From Bacteroidota bacterium (lineage in GTDB: Bacteria > Bacteroidota > Bacteroidia > Bacteroidales > UBA1556): 8,058 nt of DNA. Numbering within the stretch: the first letter of the stretch is position 1; each line of letters starts with the position of its first letter. The stretch spans positions 1 through 8,058 of the forward strand of contig QNXT01000141.1 of the NCBI GenBank assembly GCA_003973505.1. The letters run 5' to 3'. Below the pieces are notes generated by a model. That model was given only the letters and a program-made list of their open reading frames with translations, made no database searches and was not told the origin of the DNA. Positions 6,791-8,058 of the stretch are shown piece by piece. Both the position numbers and the translations under genes were made by a program.

Positions 6791-7930
6791 ATGCGATATA
6801 TATTAAAGGCAATCTTACTTATTTATTTAATCCAATTTAGCAACCTTCTTTCAGCCCAGACTTATAAGAAGATTGACCGGGTTGTGATTGATGCAGGGCA
6901 TGGAGGAAAAGATCCTGGAACGGTTGGTAAAAAAAGCAAAGAGAAAGATATAGCATTAAAATTGGCCTTAAAAGTTGGGAACTACATTGAACAGAATCTT
7001 CCTGATGTTAAAGTGATTTACACTCGTAAAACGGATGTGTTTGTGGAGTTATATAAACGAGCAAAAATTGCAAATAAGGAGAAAGCGGATGTGTTTATTT
7101 CAATTCATTGTAATGCCACAACTTCTCCCAATGCTGTAGGAACAGAAACTTGGATTATTGGTGCTACGAAAGGTGCTCGAAATTTGGCCATTGCCCAAAA
7201 AGAGAATGCGGCTATCCTATATGAGGCCGACCATGAGAAGCGTTATGATAATTTTGATCCCAATTCTCCAGAATCCTATATTATTTTTGAATTATTTCAA
7301 AGTGCGTATCGTGAGCAGAGTGAAAACTTAGCCACATTAGTTCAAAAACAGTTTTCAACTCGTTTGCATCGTGTAGATCGTGGTGTGAAAGAGGCTGGTT
7401 TTCTAGTATTGGTAAATACCACTATGCCAAGTATTTTGGTGGAGGCTGGGTTTTTATCCAATCCTGCTGAAGAAAAATACTTAATGTCGGAAAAAGGACA
7501 AAATGAAATTGCCTCGGGCATTTATCGCGCCTTTAAGGAATATAAGCATCAAATGGAACAAGATGATATGCAGGCTCAAATGGAAGCAGTAAAAAGAGAT
7601 AGTATTTTGGCTGCCGAAAAAAAGGCTAAGGCAAATGTAGAGGCTGTTGCTGCAGATAATAATCAAGAGCTTATTTTTGGAGTTCAATTTATGACCTCTA
7701 AAAAAGTATTTACCAATGGTAGTGCTGAATTGAAGGGGATGAAAGATGTGTGGCGCTATCAAGATAAAGGGTATAATAAGTATGTCTCAGGTAGATTTAA
7801 GAGTATTGATGAAGCCAATACTTATGCTAAAAAAGTACGAGCGAATGGCTTCTCTGATGCTTTTGTTGTTGCATTTATTGATGGTAAAAGGATTTCAAAG
7901 CGCAAAGCTATTAAAATGATGAATAAATAA
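6791..7930 (+). CDS. N-acetylmuramoyl-L-alanine amidase (Amidase_3) with SPOR domain
   Basis: Periplasmic zinc amidase that cuts the MurNAc-L-Ala bond in peptidoglycan, as the AmiA/B/C enzymes do during daughter-cell separation. Residues 1-23 form a signal peptide (MRYILKAILL... ending LSAQ). The catalytic domain spans about 28-251 with all expected residues: DAGHGG with His37, KEKD with Glu51, SIHCNA with His106, and VEAGFLSN with catalytic Glu218. Between His106 and Glu218 lies a long insert (about 137-187, containing FDPNSPESYIIFELFQ and EQSENLA) corresponding to the autoinhibitory helix region of AmiB/C-type enzymes. A charged, probably helical linker (about 252-290) leads to a C-terminal SPOR domain (about 293-368: LIFGVQFM, YNKYVSGRFKSIDEANTYAKKVRANGFSDAFVVAF), which binds glycan strands stripped of stem peptides at the septum. 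At 379 aa it is complete. The ATG at 6791 places the signal peptide correctly. It is followed after 39 bp by an MlaD-type gene and diverges from lptD. Confidence 0.95.
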   Translation: MRYILKAILLIYLIQFSNLLSAQTYKKIDRVVIDAGHGGKDPGTVGKKSKEKDIALKLALKVGNYIEQNLPDVKVIYTRKTDVFVELYKRAKIANKEKADVFISIHCNATTSPNAVGTETWIIGATKGARNLAIAQKENAAILYEADHEKRYDNFDPNSPESYIIFELFQSAYREQSENLATLVQKQFSTRLHRVDRGVKEAGFLVLVNTTMPSILVEAGFLSNPAEEKYLMSEKGQNEIASGIYRAFKEYKHQMEQDDMQAQMEAVKRDSILAAEKKAKANVEAVAADNNQELIFGVQFMTSKKVFTNGSAELKGMKDVWRYQDKGYNKYVSGRFKSIDEANTYAKKVRANGFSDAFVVAFIDGKRISKRKAIKMMNK

Positions 7931-7934
7931 ACCA

Positions 7935-7950
7935 TATCTTTGTTAAGATA
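7935..7950 (+). promoter_or_regulatory. Candidate -7 element and small stem before the MlaD-like gene
   Basis: TATCTTTG at 7935-7942 matches TAnnTTTG exactly and would give a leader of about 20 nt to the ATG at 7970. The same bases form the left arm of a small stem, TATCTT-TGTT-AAGATA (6-bp arms, 4-base loop). It lacks G+C and a following T-run, so it is not an intrinsic terminator. Either reading may be chance in AT-rich DNA; co-transcription with the amidase gene is still likely. Confidence 0.3.
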
Positions 7951-7969
7951 AAAATCTATTATTATTACT

Positions 7970-8058
7970 ATGCAAAATAAGAAAGAGTTTTTAACGGGTT
8001 TTGTTGCAATACTTACGCTGTTGGGTTTTTACTGGGGGCTGAATTTTCTTAAAGGAGA
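7970..8058 (+). CDS. MCE/MlaD-family protein, N-terminal fragment at window edge
   Basis: The ATG at 7970 opens a frame that runs 29 codons to the right edge: a short basic start (MQNKKEFLTG), then one hydrophobic helix (FVAILTLLGFYWGLNFLKG). This is the N-terminus seen in MlaD-type proteins of Bacteroidota: a single transmembrane anchor ending in NFLKG just before the MCE domain. MlaD-like proteins form periplasmic hexamers or tunnels that carry phospholipid between inner and outer membranes with an ABC transporter (MlaEF). The MCE domain itself lies beyond the window, so the call rests on the anchor sequence and on its place after an envelope amidase gene. The spacing of 39 bp suggests a shared transcript, possibly with an added internal promoter. 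Confidence 0.75.
   Translation, partial: MQNKKEFLTGFVAILTLLGFYWGLNFLKG

Noticed and set aside
7481..7762. 93-codon minus-strand frame opposite the amidase linker and SPOR domain
   Set aside because: The plus-strand frame is a well-supported SPOR amidase; this is its shadow.

Overview
The window looks like Bacteroidota (Bacteroidetes) chromosome, possibly from the Bacteroidales/Marinilabiliales side, though the rank below phylum is a guess. The reasons are AT-rich DNA, weak or absent Shine-Dalgarno sequences, promoter-like TAnnTTTG elements in the gaps, a two-gene (split) transketolase, and a divergent LptD / amidase / MlaD-type envelope cluster of a kind I associate with this phylum. There is no rRNA, tRNA, CRISPR array, transposase or phage gene, and no gene-free stretch longer than 300 bases.

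Five genes run leftward (minus strand). In transcription order they are lptD (outer-membrane LPS insertion porin, 6597-3895), a 118-bp gap filled with purine-rich heptad repeats, the transketolase N-terminal subunit (3776-2967), the transketolase C-terminal subunit (2963-1998), an M15/VanY-type D-Ala-D-Ala peptidase (1991-1224), and UDP-glucose 6-dehydrogenase (1119 to beyond the left edge). The two transketolase genes and the peptidase are separated by only 3 and 6 bp and are almost certainly co-transcribed. ugd has a 104-bp leader with an exact TAnnTTTG element and probably its own promoter.

Two genes run rightward: an AmiABC-type N-acetylmuramoyl-L-alanine amidase with a C-terminal SPOR domain (6791-7930), then the first 29 codons of an MCE/MlaD-family protein (7970 to beyond the right edge). 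The 193-bp region between lptD and the amidase is a divergent promoter region with an 18-bp near-perfect dyad.

Functionally the window is mostly cell-envelope housekeeping: LPS export (LptD), peptidoglycan cleavage and trimming (amidase, M15 peptidase), envelope lipid trafficking (MlaD-like) and nucleotide-sugar supply (Ugd). Split transketolase adds pentose-phosphate carbon flow. I see no convincing undescribed multi-gene system. The least explained sequence is the period-7 purine tract that begins on the lptD stop codon. Other points worth a second look are the two-cysteine LptD, the predicted autoinhibitory insert in the amidase, and the dyad overlapping a candidate promoter.
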